Source: a virus
Virus record (IMG/VR): IMGVR_UViG_3300032223_002956
Location: 1-49,867 of that record
Direction: 5' to 3' (one strand)
DNA: 49,867 nucleotides
The notes under the pieces are model-generated. The model had not been told where the DNA came from. It saw only the letters and a list, made by a program, of their open reading frames with translations, and did no database searches. Positions 30,290 to 39,154 of this stretch are shown here, one piece after another. How positions within the stretch are numbered: the first letter of the stretch is position 1; each line of letters opens with the position of its first letter. A program made the position numbers and the translations under genes.

Positions 30290-33200
30290 TTATTTGGGGA
30301 CGATCCTTTTCTGTAGCGAGTCAACCAGCGATTCGGCCCCGCCGGCTCGAATTGCATCGTGCAGAGCTGTCGCGATCTTGGGGGCCGCCGTCCGGAAGGA
30401 GGCAGCGTCCATCGTGCTCACGTTCATCTGCACCACGACGTTAGCTTTGGGTGACGTCGGCGTGTAAGGAGCCTTCACCCCACCCGGAATATTGGTGTAA
30501 GTGTTGGTCCCGTTCAGCCAACCTCCCGTGTGCCAAACGTCAATGAAAGGTTGCTCAATCTGAGGAGTTGGCAGGAAGGTTGATTTCCTGCGCTGCCCCA
30601 GGTAATTGTAGTCGGAGTAGAAGCCAGATGTGTCCGACGTCCGAGTCTGAGAAAGCGGAGCGACAAAGCGCGCCGCATTCAGCTCGTTGTCCAACTTCTT
30701 CTGGTACTTCTCTTTGCTGGTTCCAAAGAGCGACCCGACCGTTGCGAGAATGGCAGCGCCGGCTTCAATGAAGGGAGCTGCTGGCCCGGTAAAGGGAGCA
30801 ATCGCCCCCGCCGCACCGGCGATACCCGACATGATTCCTTTCGCGCCACCCTGCTTGAAGCCGGAAAACGCTTGAAGAATACCAGTCCCTACCTGCAGAC
30901 CGAGACCAACGCCGGCACCGATTCTCGACGCAGTGGACAGCTTCCCCGCGGCTTTTGCGGTGGTCGCCGTCCCGTCGCCAGTGGGAATGGAATAATCCGT
31001 TCCCAGCACGGTATCGAGTGCATGAGATCCAAATACCGTGGAGGCTCCACCGAAGAAGCTCCCCAGAGATTTGCCCCCACCCATCACTTTACCGAGGGGT
31101 GCAAGTAGTGAGCCCAGACCGGAGCCGCCAGTCGCGTGCATGATCAGGGGATTGCTGGGGTCGGCACCGGAGAAGATGCCTCCGAGGCCCGGGATGCCAC
31201 TCAGCAGGTTGGGGATTCCCCCAACCGCCCCCGGAATGGAAGTGACTCCTGATACCGAGGTTCCGGAGGCGATCTGCCGAAGAACTGCAGATAGGTCGAT
31301 CAGCGCAGCCGTGTTGTCCTTGCGCGTCGCAACCTCTTCCTGAAGGGCAATCTTCTGGGTGTCGACACCGAACGGTGTACCGGCCAAAATTCGGCCAAGG
31401 CCGTTTAACTGGATGTTACCTTTAGCGTCCCGCGAGGTCTGCCCCGCGGCACCGCCAAAGATCCGATCCAGGCCAAGGCCCTGCCCGCCCTTGAAGGCTT
31501 CGGCTGCCACGTTCTGAAACACCGTGCGACCGACGACCTTCAACTGCGCGGTCAGGATGTCGCCGATACCCCGGAAACCCTTGGTCGTCAGTGCGTCGTA
31601 CACCTTGCCGGCGTCGTCGCGAACCTTGTCGATCTGCTGCTTCCGGAGTTCAGCGAGTTTGATCTCGTGCTCCCGTTCAGCATCACGCTCCCGGCTCTTC
31701 AGATCGATGTACGCCTGAAGCTGAGCCAGCTTCCGGTCATCTTCCTTCTCGATCTGGCTCGCGATCCCCAACTCGATGTTGTAGAGCTGGCGCGAATACT
31801 GTAACCGCTGAGCCTGAGCTTGAAGTTCTCCGAAGGCGCCCTGGCCGAACCCGGCGCGCAACTCAGCCAATCGGCCGGCGTGAGAGAAGTCTTTACCCAA
31901 CTCGCTTTTCGCCGCTGAAGTCAGCGTCGCGCGAATCTTCTTCTGCTGTTCCTCAGCCTCAAGCGTACGCTTGTGCTCAAGTTCCAGAAGAGCTTTTTCC
32001 TTCTCATACTCCGCGTCTTTAAGCTGGTTGATCCACTTCGCGTCAGCGATATCGATCGCTTCCTGACGTCGCTTCTTATCCGCGATATCAGCCGCGACAG
32101 TAATCGCCACCGAGTGAAACTGGTTAGCTTCATTGATCGCTGAGCGATAGTCTGCCGCGATTGAATCGGCTCCGCCTTCTTCCCCAAACTGATACCGGGT
32201 ATTCTGGCGGGCTAAGGCTTGCGTGTGAGTGATATCATTCAGCGCGGTCTGATTGTTGAGACCATTCCGGCGCTCGGTGATCGCGGCTCGTTCCTTTGCG
32301 TCGTCGGAGGCCTGTATGCGAGCAAACTGAACGTCTGCTGCTGCTCGGGCTTTGGGGTTATTCGCGTATGCTGGATTCTTAAAGAGTTGTGCTCGACGAG
32401 CCGCGACAGTACTGTCGCCGACGTTTTTCGCTTCACTTTCATCCGCCAGCTTGGTAAGCTCGTCGAGTTCGCGTTTGATCTCTTCAGCAAAACCTTTCGC
32501 TTTCTGGATCGACTTTAGGAGGTTTTCGAGACGGTTTAGATCTCGGCTTGTCTCCCTGAAATCGCTGTCGACTTTAGGGCGATCCGCTCTACCCAGGGGG
32601 TTGAGGGTATCGGACAGTTTGTTCTCGAGTTCCTTCTTCTTGTCTTTGAGTTCGCTAATCCTGGCCGAAATGGCGTCTTCATCAGAGCCGAGCTGTTTGG
32701 CTTTGAAGCCTTCAGCCTGACTTCTGGAAATTCGAGCCTCTTCGGAAGCCGCCAGGCTGGAGCCGTCAACGATTCCGGGTAAACCTGGGCCGGTGCGATA
32801 TCTGTCGAGTGAACTGAGCGCTGATCCACCCACACCTTCGAGAAAGCGCTTCTCTGCGCCGTACGCGCCCCCGGTAGGATCGAGGTTAAAGATTGGCGCG
32901 AGCGATCTGCTGTAGGCTCTGAACGGGTCGCGTACTGCGGATTTGAAGATGGGTGACGATTCGGCGCTAGAGCCTAACGATTGCGCCAGCTTTTGTGGAG
33001 TTGAAAGAAACGCAGAGAACATCGTCGATACGGCTGAAGATGTTGACACCTTCCCCTCAGTTGGGGTAAGCGCGGTGACCACCTTAATTGTGATGGGGGC
33101 GAGTTCTGTCGCCAGACCCTTCTTGAACTTCTCCCACGCAATCGAGAGTTCATTTATCTTCTCAGCAGCTTCGTTTAGTTTTGCGGTTGCGTCGAGGGGC

Positions 33201-34579
33201 GCTAACCCCTCGAAACCCTTCACCGTCTGACGCAGCTTGTCGTAGTTCTGGATCAGGGGGAGGAGTTCTTTGGCGCCGCGGCCGAGCACCACCGACGCAA
33301 GTTGAATGCGGTCGGTCGTGTTCGGGATCTTTGAGAGCTTCTCGAGGAACTCGACCAGTACGGGGCCGGATTCCCGGGCCTCACCGTTGAGTTCGCGCGT
33401 GCGAATTCCCAGCTTCGCGAGCGATTCTGCCGCCCGCTTGCCGGCACCGGTGGGTTCCTCAATAGCGGACGCCAGGTGGCGCGCTCCGCCCTCGAGGACG
33501 TTGATATTGATGCCGGTGATCGCCGCAGCGTCTTTCAGCTTCTCCGCTTCAGCGGTAGTTAGCCCGAGGCGCGACGAGAGGTTGGTCAGTTCCTGAGCGG
33601 CCATTGCCGACTCTTTGGTAAACTGGTAGAGTTGCTTCAGCACCTCGACGGTGATGAACGCACCAGCCGTCGCGGCAATCGCGCCAGGGCCGATGCTCGA
33701 AAGAATCGTCGACGCTTCGGACAGCAGACCGACGGGGCCGTAACTACCACCCGGAGTACCTGCAGCAAATGATCCGGCCGTAACAGCCACTCGACCGAGA
33801 GGGCCAAGATTATTAGCACCCGCTCCGAGGAACGGAAGAAGCGCAGACCGAGCTACTCGATTCTGAGACCGACCTTCTTCCCATTCCGCTTTCTTGGCTT
33901 CAGCAGCGGCTTGTTTTCTACGCTTTTGATCTTCGGCAAAAGCTTCAAGTTGAAGTTTCGCCAGCTTGCGCGTGCGATTCTCATTCTGAGTATGAGCCTC
34001 GTCCCATGAGCGGGAAAAGTCCTTGGTTCGCCGGTTATTTTCGGCGTGTGCCTGATCCCAGATTTTGAGAAAATCAGCGGTGCGTTTATGGTTTTCCTGA
34101 TGAGCGTTATTCCATGCCTGGGAGAAAGTCTCCGCTTTCTTTGCGCTCTCATCCAACCTACGAGCATTCTCTTTGTGAGCCGCATTCCACGCTTGTGCAA
34201 ATTCACGAGCGCGACGAGCGTTTTCAGCGTGGGCTACGTCCCAAGCCTGAGAGAATTCCTTAACCCTGCGAGCATTATCTTTGTGCGCGTCATCCCACGC
34301 TTGAAGGAAAGACCGGTCGCGTCGCGCGTTTTCAGCGTAAGCTGAGTCCCACATCTTGGAAAACTTGGCAAATTCTTTTTCCGCCTCAGTCAAAGCGTTC
34401 TTCGCGCCCTGAGCAACACGATCAAGAGACTTGCTCATTTTGTCAGCCGAAGCGTCTATGCTTTCCGACTGCTTCTTCGCCTCTTCGCCGAGGCCCTTGA
34501 GACTCTTTTTTACCTGGTCGATCGCCTCGGGGTTCGTCTGCTTGACATTGATCCCGATCTGTACATTCTGGTCACTCAT
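30290..34579 (-). CDS. Tape measure protein
   Basis: This 1429-aa protein is the longest in the window and lies between the chaperones and the distal tail protein, as tape measures do. It is mostly helical. Residues 73-205 hold seven copies of an 18-residue repeat. A hydrophobic Gly/Ala-rich region (about 248-325) could insert in membrane, followed by long helices and a Gly-rich, beta-type C-terminal part (from about 1090). By the usual rule of about 1.5 angstroms per residue the tail would be near 210 nm. It overlaps the frameshift chaperone extension by 8 nt. Confidence 0.9.
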   Translation of the reverse strand: MSDQNVQIGINVKQTNPEAIDQVKKSLKGLGEEAKKQSESIDASADKMSKSLDRVAQGAKNALTEAEKEFAKFSKMWDSAYAENARRDRSFLQAWDDAHKDNARRVKEFSQAWDVAHAENARRAREFAQAWNAAHKENARRLDESAKKAETFSQAWNNAHQENHKRTADFLKIWDQAHAENNRRTKDFSRSWDEAHTQNENRTRKLAKLQLEAFAEDQKRRKQAAAEAKKAEWEEGRSQNRVARSALLPFLGAGANNLGPLGRVAVTAGSFAAGTPGGSYGPVGLLSEASTILSSIGPGAIAATAGAFITVEVLKQLYQFTKESAMAAQELTNLSSRLGLTTAEAEKLKDAAAITGININVLEGGARHLASAIEEPTGAGKRAAESLAKLGIRTRELNGEARESGPVLVEFLEKLSKIPNTTDRIQLASVVLGRGAKELLPLIQNYDKLRQTVKGFEGLAPLDATAKLNEAAEKINELSIAWEKFKKGLATELAPITIKVVTALTPTEGKVSTSSAVSTMFSAFLSTPQKLAQSLGSSAESSPIFKSAVRDPFRAYSRSLAPIFNLDPTGGAYGAEKRFLEGVGGSALSSLDRYRTGPGLPGIVDGSSLAASEEARISRSQAEGFKAKQLGSDEDAISARISELKDKKKELENKLSDTLNPLGRADRPKVDSDFRETSRDLNRLENLLKSIQKAKGFAEEIKRELDELTKLADESEAKNVGDSTVAARRAQLFKNPAYANNPKARAAADVQFARIQASDDAKERAAITERRNGLNNQTALNDITHTQALARQNTRYQFGEEGGADSIAADYRSAINEANQFHSVAITVAADIADKKRRQEAIDIADAKWINQLKDAEYEKEKALLELEHKRTLEAEEQQKKIRATLTSAAKSELGKDFSHAGRLAELRAGFGQGAFGELQAQAQRLQYSRQLYNIELGIASQIEKEDDRKLAQLQAYIDLKSRERDAEREHEIKLAELRKQQIDKVRDDAGKVYDALTTKGFRGIGDILTAQLKVVGRTVFQNVAAEAFKGGQGLGLDRIFGGAAGQTSRDAKGNIQLNGLGRILAGTPFGVDTQKIALQEEVATRKDNTAALIDLSAVLRQIASGTSVSGVTSIPGAVGGIPNLLSGIPGLGGIFSGADPSNPLIMHATGGSGLGSLLAPLGKVMGGGKSLGSFFGGASTVFGSHALDTVLGTDYSIPTGDGTATTAKAAGKLSTASRIGAGVGLGLQVGTGILQAFSGFKQGGAKGIMSGIAGAAGAIAPFTGPAAPFIEAGAAILATVGSLFGTSKEKYQKKLDNELNAARFVAPLSQTRTSDTSGFYSDYNYLGQRRKSTFLPTPQIEQPFIDVWHTGGWLNGTNTYTNIPGGVKAPYTPTSPKANVVVQMNVSTMDAASFRTAAPKIATALHDAIRAGGAESLVDSLQKRIVPK
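33965..34363 (-). repeat. Seven 18-residue helical repeats in the tape measure gene
   Basis: Units starting at Phe73, 91, 109, 127, 152, 170 and 188 share F--(A)W--AH-EN-RR. Six of the seven steps are 18 residues (the last counted to the Leu at 206); the fourth is 25, which is 18 plus one heptad. At the DNA level the units are diverged 54-bp repeats. Confidence 0.85.
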
Positions 34580-35006
34580 CGTCCTGGGAGCCCCTCGGCG
34601 AGTTGGCGTACTCGGCGGCCATCCGAGCGTTATCGAGACGAACCTGCTCAGTCTCGATGGTGATTATGGCGTCCATCTCTCGCGCAAGAATTTCCCCGGG
34701 CCGGTGAGATTGAATGCCGGCTCCCTCCCACGCGCGCTTAGACCGCTGGTATCCCTGCAGGATCATTTTGGTCTTTGGCGTAATGAAGGAGGTCGGACAC
34801 TCATTAATCTCTATGTCAGGAACGGTATACGACTCACCGCTGGACGTCTGATAACTGGGCGTCCAGCGGTAACCTTCGTTGCGTTTCTGATTCGGGAAAA
34901 ACTTGCAGTTTCTCGCGGTGTAGTACCGCTCCTCCCTGCAGGTTACGCAGTTGTACTTGCTGTCGGACCATCCACGGGAGCGGAGGATGTGGAAGCCGAC
35001 TCGGAG
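34572..35006 (-). CDS. Frameshift extension of the tail assembly chaperone (T-like part)
   Basis: This frame is open from the slippery site to the stop at 34572 and has no good start of its own before the ATG at 34766. Joined by a -1 slip at 35006-35012 to the upstream ORF, it would give a fusion of about 285 aa (141 plus 144). The segment begins LRVGFHILRSRG and carries a possible zinc motif (YNCVTCREERYYTARNC), then a charged helix (AREMDAIITIETEQVRLDN). The arrangement equals lambda gpG/gpGT. It overlaps the tape measure start by 8 nt. Confidence 0.8.
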   Translation of the reverse strand, partial: LRVGFHILRSRGWSDSKYNCVTCREERYYTARNCKFFPNQKRNEGYRWTPSYQTSSGESYTVPDIEINECPTSFITPKTKMILQGYQRSKRAWEGAGIQSHRPGEILAREMDAIITIETEQVRLDNARMAAEYANSPRGSQDDE

Positions 35007-35428
35007 TTTTTTACCTCAGCCCCGCCGAGCGCCGCGCGCTCTTTGATCTGACTCAGGATCTCCGCGTAAAGCGCCTGAGGTGCCTGGTTAATGATCTGGT
35101 CTGGGGTTGTGAGTTCGTCACCACCGACCGTAAGCCCCGAGACATCGACGAGAAAGCTCTTGATCCACGCCGGGTTGATTTTCTGGTCGATGATTTGGTT
35201 GTATTCCCGATTGAGGAATCTCAACCGCTTCCGGTTTTCCGGATCCTTCTTCTGCTCGGGCGTTTCAAGAACCGTCGCCTCTTCACCAAGTTCTTCAAGC
35301 TGATCGTTGAAGTTAGCGATCTCCTGACGGAACTCCTGCCGCAGGGGCTCGGTGATCCGCTTCAGGCGGAATTTGATTCCCGGCATCGCCGCCGAGTCGT
35401 GCGTTTCGATTGTCGACAGATTGTACAT
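34943..35428 (-). CDS. Tail assembly chaperone (G-like)
   Basis: The 161-aa product lies between the major tail protein and the tape measure. It starts MYNLSTIETHDSAAMPGIKF, has long charged helices (FRQEIANFNDQLEEL) and a Ser/Thr-rich C-terminus beyond the slippery site. Codons 139-141 are GTA AAA AAC, which place an A AAA AAC heptamer in the right phase for a -1 frameshift. Chaperones of this type coat the tape measure before tail tube polymerisation. Sequence similarity to a named family is not evident; the call rests on position, size and the frameshift signal. Confidence 0.8.
   Translation of the reverse strand: MYNLSTIETHDSAAMPGIKFRLKRITEPLRQEFRQEIANFNDQLEELGEEATVLETPEQKKDPENRKRLRFLNREYNQIIDQKINPAWIKSFLVDVSGLTVGGDELTTPDQIINQAPQALYAEILSQIKERAALGGAEVKNSESASTSSAPVDGPTASTTA
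34962..35012 (-). promoter_or_regulatory. Programmed -1 frameshift site (A AAA AAC plus hairpin)
   Basis: The slippery heptamer is at 35006-35012 with zero-frame codons GTA AAA AAC. Six nt downstream, GTCGG (34996-35000) can pair with CCGAC (34962-34966), enclosing an inner CATCC/GGATG stem (34985-34989 with 34969-34973). Heptamer, phase and spacing all fit. Confidence 0.85.
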
Positions 35429-35627
35429 TGCTCTCCCTGTTTATGCGCCGGCGGCGCAAATAATTCGACCCAACGATCCCCGACAAAGTGCCGAGGGGAA
35501 AGTTGAGACCATCCATTACCGCTTTGATCTCAGTCCCTTTTCCGGTGAGGGCCAGGATGGTTGCGATGCTCCCGACGATGAGGATCGCCAGGAGCACCAC
35601 AACACGATCAAACTTCGACCCGGACAC
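35313..35627 (-). CDS. Small membrane protein in the tail module
   Basis: The 104-aa ORF starts within one base of the major tail protein stop. Residues 9-28 (VVLLAILIVGSIATILALTG) form a membrane helix, followed by FPLGTLSGIVGSNYLRRRR, a turn plus basic patch like those in small phage holins or membrane-anchored proteins. The last third overlaps the chaperone gene by 116 nt and may be read-through. The role is unknown; holin, antiholin or adsorption-related are possibilities. Confidence 0.55.
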   Translation of the reverse strand: MSGSKFDRVVVLLAILIVGSIATILALTGKGTEIKAVMDGLNFPLGTLSGIVGSNYLRRRRINRESNVQSVDNRNARLGGDAGNQIPPEADHRAPAAGVPSGDR

Positions 35628-36862
35628 TAGACGATGAAGAACGTGACTTCGTCTTTCGTGCCATAACCGGAACCATAGGCACGACCGCGGAGGTTGTTGA
35701 CGAACCGGCGCTGACCGCCGTCCATCGTGTGCGGATCGATCTGCACGCCGCGCAGAAGCGCCAGCAGCGTGGCCCCCGAAACGGTACCGAGTTGAAGGAC
35801 CACATCGAATGCAGTCTTGCTCACACCGTACTGGCGAAGCGTCTGCTGGGCAGTGGTGTCAGCTTCGTACATCGAGAATGCGAGTTCGATGTTTCGCTCG
35901 TCACCTTCGGCCGAATCGGGGTAGTAGGAGCCGAACAGATCCTTGATCGCCTGATTACCGGTGTTGATGGTGATCGAAGAGGTCCGCATTTCGGCGATCT
36001 GGCCGCCATTGAGAATTGCCTTGCCAGTGAAGCCGGCAACCAGGGGGCCGTTGGTCACGGGGCTGGCTGGTTCCGACGGCATCGCCGTCAAACCACCCTT
36101 CTGATAGGTGTCGGCTCCGGAGAACAGATCGGTTTCCAGCGTCCAGAGACCCTCACCCTCGGCGGTGAACTCCGCGACGTCAGCACCGAAGTTAAACGTC
36201 GCGCGCGAGACCACGTTGCCGAAGCTGACGCGCTGATTGATGGTCGACGGCTGGCGGAACTGATACGCGACGAACGACATGATGTTGTCGCTGAGAGCGT
36301 ATTTCACGCAACCCTTCTGAATGGTGCCACCCGTGCCGCCACCCATCGAAGAGGTAGAGCCGATCAGAGTGAGGCTGTTGGCGTCCACGATCTGAGCAAC
36401 CCACGGGCCGTTGAGACTCGTGGAGTGACCGCTGAGCGTGATACCAACATATACGCCAGCGGAACCAAGACCATGCCCGGTGACCGTCAACACGCTGGGT
36501 GTGGCCGCAGTGGAAGCGCCGGCGGCCGACGTACCTACCGCTGTAGTCGTAGCGGCCTGACCGAAGGTGGCCTGAAGAACGGGATCCACGTCAGGGACAA
36601 CAGCCTGAGTGCCGTTGGGCGACCAGGACCATTCACCATTCCAGCTCGAGTGCCGGCGACCAGATGCCGCCTGAGTCGCCGTGCGAGTACCGGTGCGGTC
36701 GCGGCGAACCAGAGACGCCACCGAATTCTGGCTGTCAAAACTGATGTGTTTGCACGCATTGGACGCAGCCACTGTTGCAGTGCCGCTGCTATTCGGAATG
36801 GTGCCGAATGCCGACTGGATCTGCAGATACAGCCGGCTGAGATTTACAAGAGAATAGGGCAT
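35627..36862 (-). CDS. Major tail (tube) protein
   Basis: The 411-aa product with AGGAGCG before its ATG has the beta-rich, Gly/Ser/Thr-rich composition and gene place (before the chaperones) of siphovirus tube proteins. A central insert (about residues 130-200: TVTGHGLGSAGVYVGITLSG...SLNGPW) is an NGxW-type extra domain also found in other virion proteins here. The C-terminal FDVVLQLGTVSGATLLAL precedes a conserved-looking GYGTKDEVTFFIV end. The tube fold itself cannot be verified by eye. Confidence 0.7.
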   Translation of the reverse strand: MPYSLVNLSRLYLQIQSAFGTIPNSSGTATVAASNACKHISFDSQNSVASLVRRDRTGTRTATQAASGRRHSSWNGEWSWSPNGTQAVVPDVDPVLQATFGQAATTTAVGTSAAGASTAATPSVLTVTGHGLGSAGVYVGITLSGHSTSLNGPWVAQIVDANSLTLIGSTSSMGGGTGGTIQKGCVKYALSDNIMSFVAYQFRQPSTINQRVSFGNVVSRATFNFGADVAEFTAEGEGLWTLETDLFSGADTYQKGGLTAMPSEPASPVTNGPLVAGFTGKAILNGGQIAEMRTSSITINTGNQAIKDLFGSYYPDSAEGDERNIELAFSMYEADTTAQQTLRQYGVSKTAFDVVLQLGTVSGATLLALLRGVQIDPHTMDGGQRRFVNNLRGRAYGSGYGTKDEVTFFIV

Positions 36863-36923
36863 CCGATGGACGCTCCTCTGTTTCGCCGATTATCGGCCGT
36901 TGCTCCGTAAGAGCAGTGCCCCT

Positions 36924-37226
36924 TTACAGGGGGAGTTGCTGCTGGCTGGGGTTTGCGAGCCACTCAGCCTGAAGCATGTGCAGCATCTCGACCTTGTCCT
37001 GGAACTCGCGCGGGGCGCCCGGGAGGTCGGCCGGTTTGGGATATTTCGTCAGCTCGTCAGCCGTGATGCCGGCCTGATCAAAAGCTTCTGCCGGAAGGAT
37101 CGAAACGCCACCATTCTTCGCGATCTCGCGCGCGAACTGGTCGTCCAGATCAACTTCCTGCCCGAGGGTGCGAAGCTTCGCGACCCCGTCAATCAAAGTC
37201 GTCGAGCCAAAAAACTTGAACGTCAT
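36924..37226 (-). CDS. Tail-module protein, paralogue of the 836-1108 product
   Basis: ATG 37226 with GGAGTAAGG upstream gives 100 aa; a longer frame upstream is rejected because this site is strong. It shares KFFGS, LGQE, SILP, YPKP and a C-terminal MLQAEWL with the 90-aa product on the other strand. Located between the tail terminator-like gene and the major tail protein, it is probably a tail assembly component. No known family is recognised. Confidence 0.75.
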   Translation of the reverse strand: MTFKFFGSTTLIDGVAKLRTLGQEVDLDDQFAREIAKNGGVSILPAEAFDQAGITADELTKYPKPADLPGAPREFQDKVEMLHMLQAEWLANPSQQQLPL

Positions 37227-37228
37227 CC

Positions 37229-37741
37229 TTACTCCTTGTGATATTCGAAATTGAACTGAAAGCGAATGCTTTGCCTCAGTGATTTGCGGGTTGATGGAAC
37301 CAGTTGAAATGTCGTCCAATTGAAGCCGCCGGTGTAAACAACCTCGTCAGTCCAATGCTGATTAGTGATTCGGTTCATCACCTGATTGACCGCGTAGACG
37401 AGTGCATTCGCGTTGTCTTCCGCGTTGAACAACTGATTCTCAAAATAGTAAAGGTGAACGTCCAACCCCACCCGTACTGAACCGCTGAACGTCAGGGATC
37501 GCTGCTGCATCAAGTTAGTGCCACCGGCGATAAATGCCGCCACCCAGTTCCCCCGCAAAGTGCTTGCCACCTCAGCCTGGTCGGGAACCATCTGAGCTCT
37601 GAAGAAATTGGTGGAGGTCGGCGAGAAATCAATTTGAAAGGCGTTAACCCCGTGATCTTCCGAAACAGTTGCGAGGGTCGGATTAAGCCCGTAAGTCTCA
37701 TCTGCCAGTTGGTTAACTACTGCGTCCAGAACAGCCTTCAC
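37229..37741 (-). CDS. Tail terminator/completion-like protein
   Basis: GTG 37741 (overlapping the previous stop as GTGA) gives 170 aa. N-terminal helix (AVLDAVVNQLADETYGL), then beta strands with GSVRVGLDVHLYYFE, and a C-terminal RQSIRFQFNFEYH strand. Position just before the tail tube genes and this alpha-beta order are those of tail terminator proteins that cap the tube for joining to the head. The call is mainly contextual. Confidence 0.6.
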   Translation of the reverse strand: MKAVLDAVVNQLADETYGLNPTLATVSEDHGVNAFQIDFSPTSTNFFRAQMVPDQAEVASTLRGNWVAAFIAGGTNLMQQRSLTFSGSVRVGLDVHLYYFENQLFNAEDNANALVYAVNQVMNRITNQHWTDEVVYTGGFNWTTFQLVPSTRKSLRQSIRFQFNFEYHKE

Positions 37742-38364
37742 ACGAGCCTCCGCTTAATGCGCTCAATCACGTCGTTCAAAATGTCATCCCGATCCTGAGA
37801 ACTGATTGCGAAAAAACGCCTCTCTGGATTAGAGCCCATGCCGGTGTTGTGAAACTCCGCCAGCTTCCCCTTGGGACCGTAGATACCCAAAACGATGCTC
37901 GTTGCGGGGACGTAGTAGTTGTCGTAATTCCCACCATGCAGTGGAAAGTAGACACCGTTCACAAAGATCGCCATGGCGTTCATCATGTGCGGGTCGGATG
38001 GTCCGAACAGATCTACTCCAACTCGACCGAGAGCTCGCTTAAATGCGGCGTAGGAATCGAACCGAATGCCCCCGGATGGCGTCGACTTCGTGTCGTGCTT
38101 CTGCGCCAAACCCCGAACACTCTTCAGGCGCGCGTACTGCCGACTTCCCAACGACCCAAATGGGTACCAGTAATAGGGGTGAGTGTCGTTGTACGGGGTA
38201 AATGAGTTCCCGGCGAAATCTACATTCTGGTGAACCGTGCGATCGTAGATGCGATCTGCCTGACGGTCCATCGCATACAGAAGATCCCCTGCTTGAATTA
38301 TTGGGCCTTTGTCAATCGAGAGTGTGAGGTTAGAGTTACCGTTTAACGTCGCCGTGATCGGCAT
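37738..38364 (-). CDS. Head-tail joining protein (HK97 gp10/virion morphogenesis-like)
   Basis: The 208-aa product carries a C-terminal GKLAEFHNTGMGSNPERRFF then AISSQDRDDIL, matching the IA-IHNxG...RPFF-GIS-xD pattern of phage neck/morphogenesis proteins. The N-terminal part includes DRQADRIYDRTVHQNVDF and a PYYWYPFGSLG turn. It overlaps the minor head gene by 29 nt and the tail terminator-like gene by 4 nt. Confidence 0.7.
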   Translation of the reverse strand: MPITATLNGNSNLTLSIDKGPIIQAGDLLYAMDRQADRIYDRTVHQNVDFAGNSFTPYNDTHPYYWYPFGSLGSRQYARLKSVRGLAQKHDTKSTPSGGIRFDSYAAFKRALGRVGVDLFGPSDPHMMNAMAIFVNGVYFPLHGGNYDNYYVPATSIVLGIYGPKGKLAEFHNTGMGSNPERRFFAISSQDRDDILNDVIERIKRRLV

Positions 38365-39154
38365 TGGTGGGCCTCCATTGATGCCGGCAATTGAACCCGC
38401 CGCACGTCACAAAGACGTTTGGGAGCATTCCGTTGTCCAACTCATTGATTTCCGCCCGGGTCCAAACTTTTCCGCGTTCCGCTTGAGACATCAACGCCGC
38501 ACAGAAGGGCCGAATTTTGGGATCCGCCGCGCTCGGGCCATCGTAAACGAACAACACTGGCTTACGAGTAGTGGTAGCAAGGATGGTGGTGAGAATATCA
38601 CCGGCCAGCCGGTAATGCTCAAAGAGGGAAGAAGAGGCTTCACGCTCAAATGCGGCCGAAATCCGATCAACGTGATTGAGAAGTTCCGACGTAAGTGAGT
38701 TGGTGGTCTGATTGATGGCAAGCAGCGCCCGGTCGCGCATATCAGATGCAAACGTATGAGCGAGACCCAGGAACGACAGAGTTATCGCAACGCGATGCTC
38801 TGACAGGAACCTCTCACTTGAAGCTGGGAGCTCGGCCACGGGCATGCGAAGTGTTTGGAGAAGGGTTTGATAGGCTCCGACCTGTAAATCAAACTGCGAG
38901 CTGAAATCGGCCAAGGCCGAATCTAACCCTGCCTCCACCATCGCTTTGTTCAGCAAGTCTGCTACCTGGCTGAGAAGTTTGGCATTGTCAGCCGTAGCAA
39001 GAATTTTTCCATCCCGCGTAACTAACCTCGCCAGCAAATAGACGATTACCGCAGAAACAGCCTTCTTCGCCACGTCGGACATGGAGTCCTGAAGATCGGC
39101 CGCCGCGCGCTGAACTGCTGCGTTGTGCTGGTCGATTAGCTGCTTCGGTGTCAT
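38336..39154 (-). CDS. Minor head protein with C-terminal GGxxCRHxW motif
   Basis: The 272-aa product starts at ATG 39154, overlapping the prior stop (ATGA). Long helices fill residues 1-200. The C-terminal part (RPFCAALMSQAERGKVWTRA, then VTCGGFNCRHQWRPT) matches the Cys/His-containing ending of phage minor head proteins of the Mu gpF/SPP1 gp7 type, which help head assembly or hold the portal region. Its location among neck genes, not right after the portal, is slightly unusual. Confidence 0.7.
   Translation of the reverse strand: MTPKQLIDQHNAAVQRAAADLQDSMSDVAKKAVSAVIVYLLARLVTRDGKILATADNAKLLSQVADLLNKAMVEAGLDSALADFSSQFDLQVGAYQTLLQTLRMPVAELPASSERFLSEHRVAITLSFLGLAHTFASDMRDRALLAINQTTNSLTSELLNHVDRISAAFEREASSSLFEHYRLAGDILTTILATTTRKPVLFVYDGPSAADPKIRPFCAALMSQAERGKVWTRAEINELDNGMLPNVFVTCGGFNCRHQWRPTNADHGDVKR

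Noticed and set aside
35729-36910. Plus-strand ORF of 393 aa opposite the major tail protein
   Set aside because: Shadow frame; composition is Arg/His/Gly-rich and it has no start signal.
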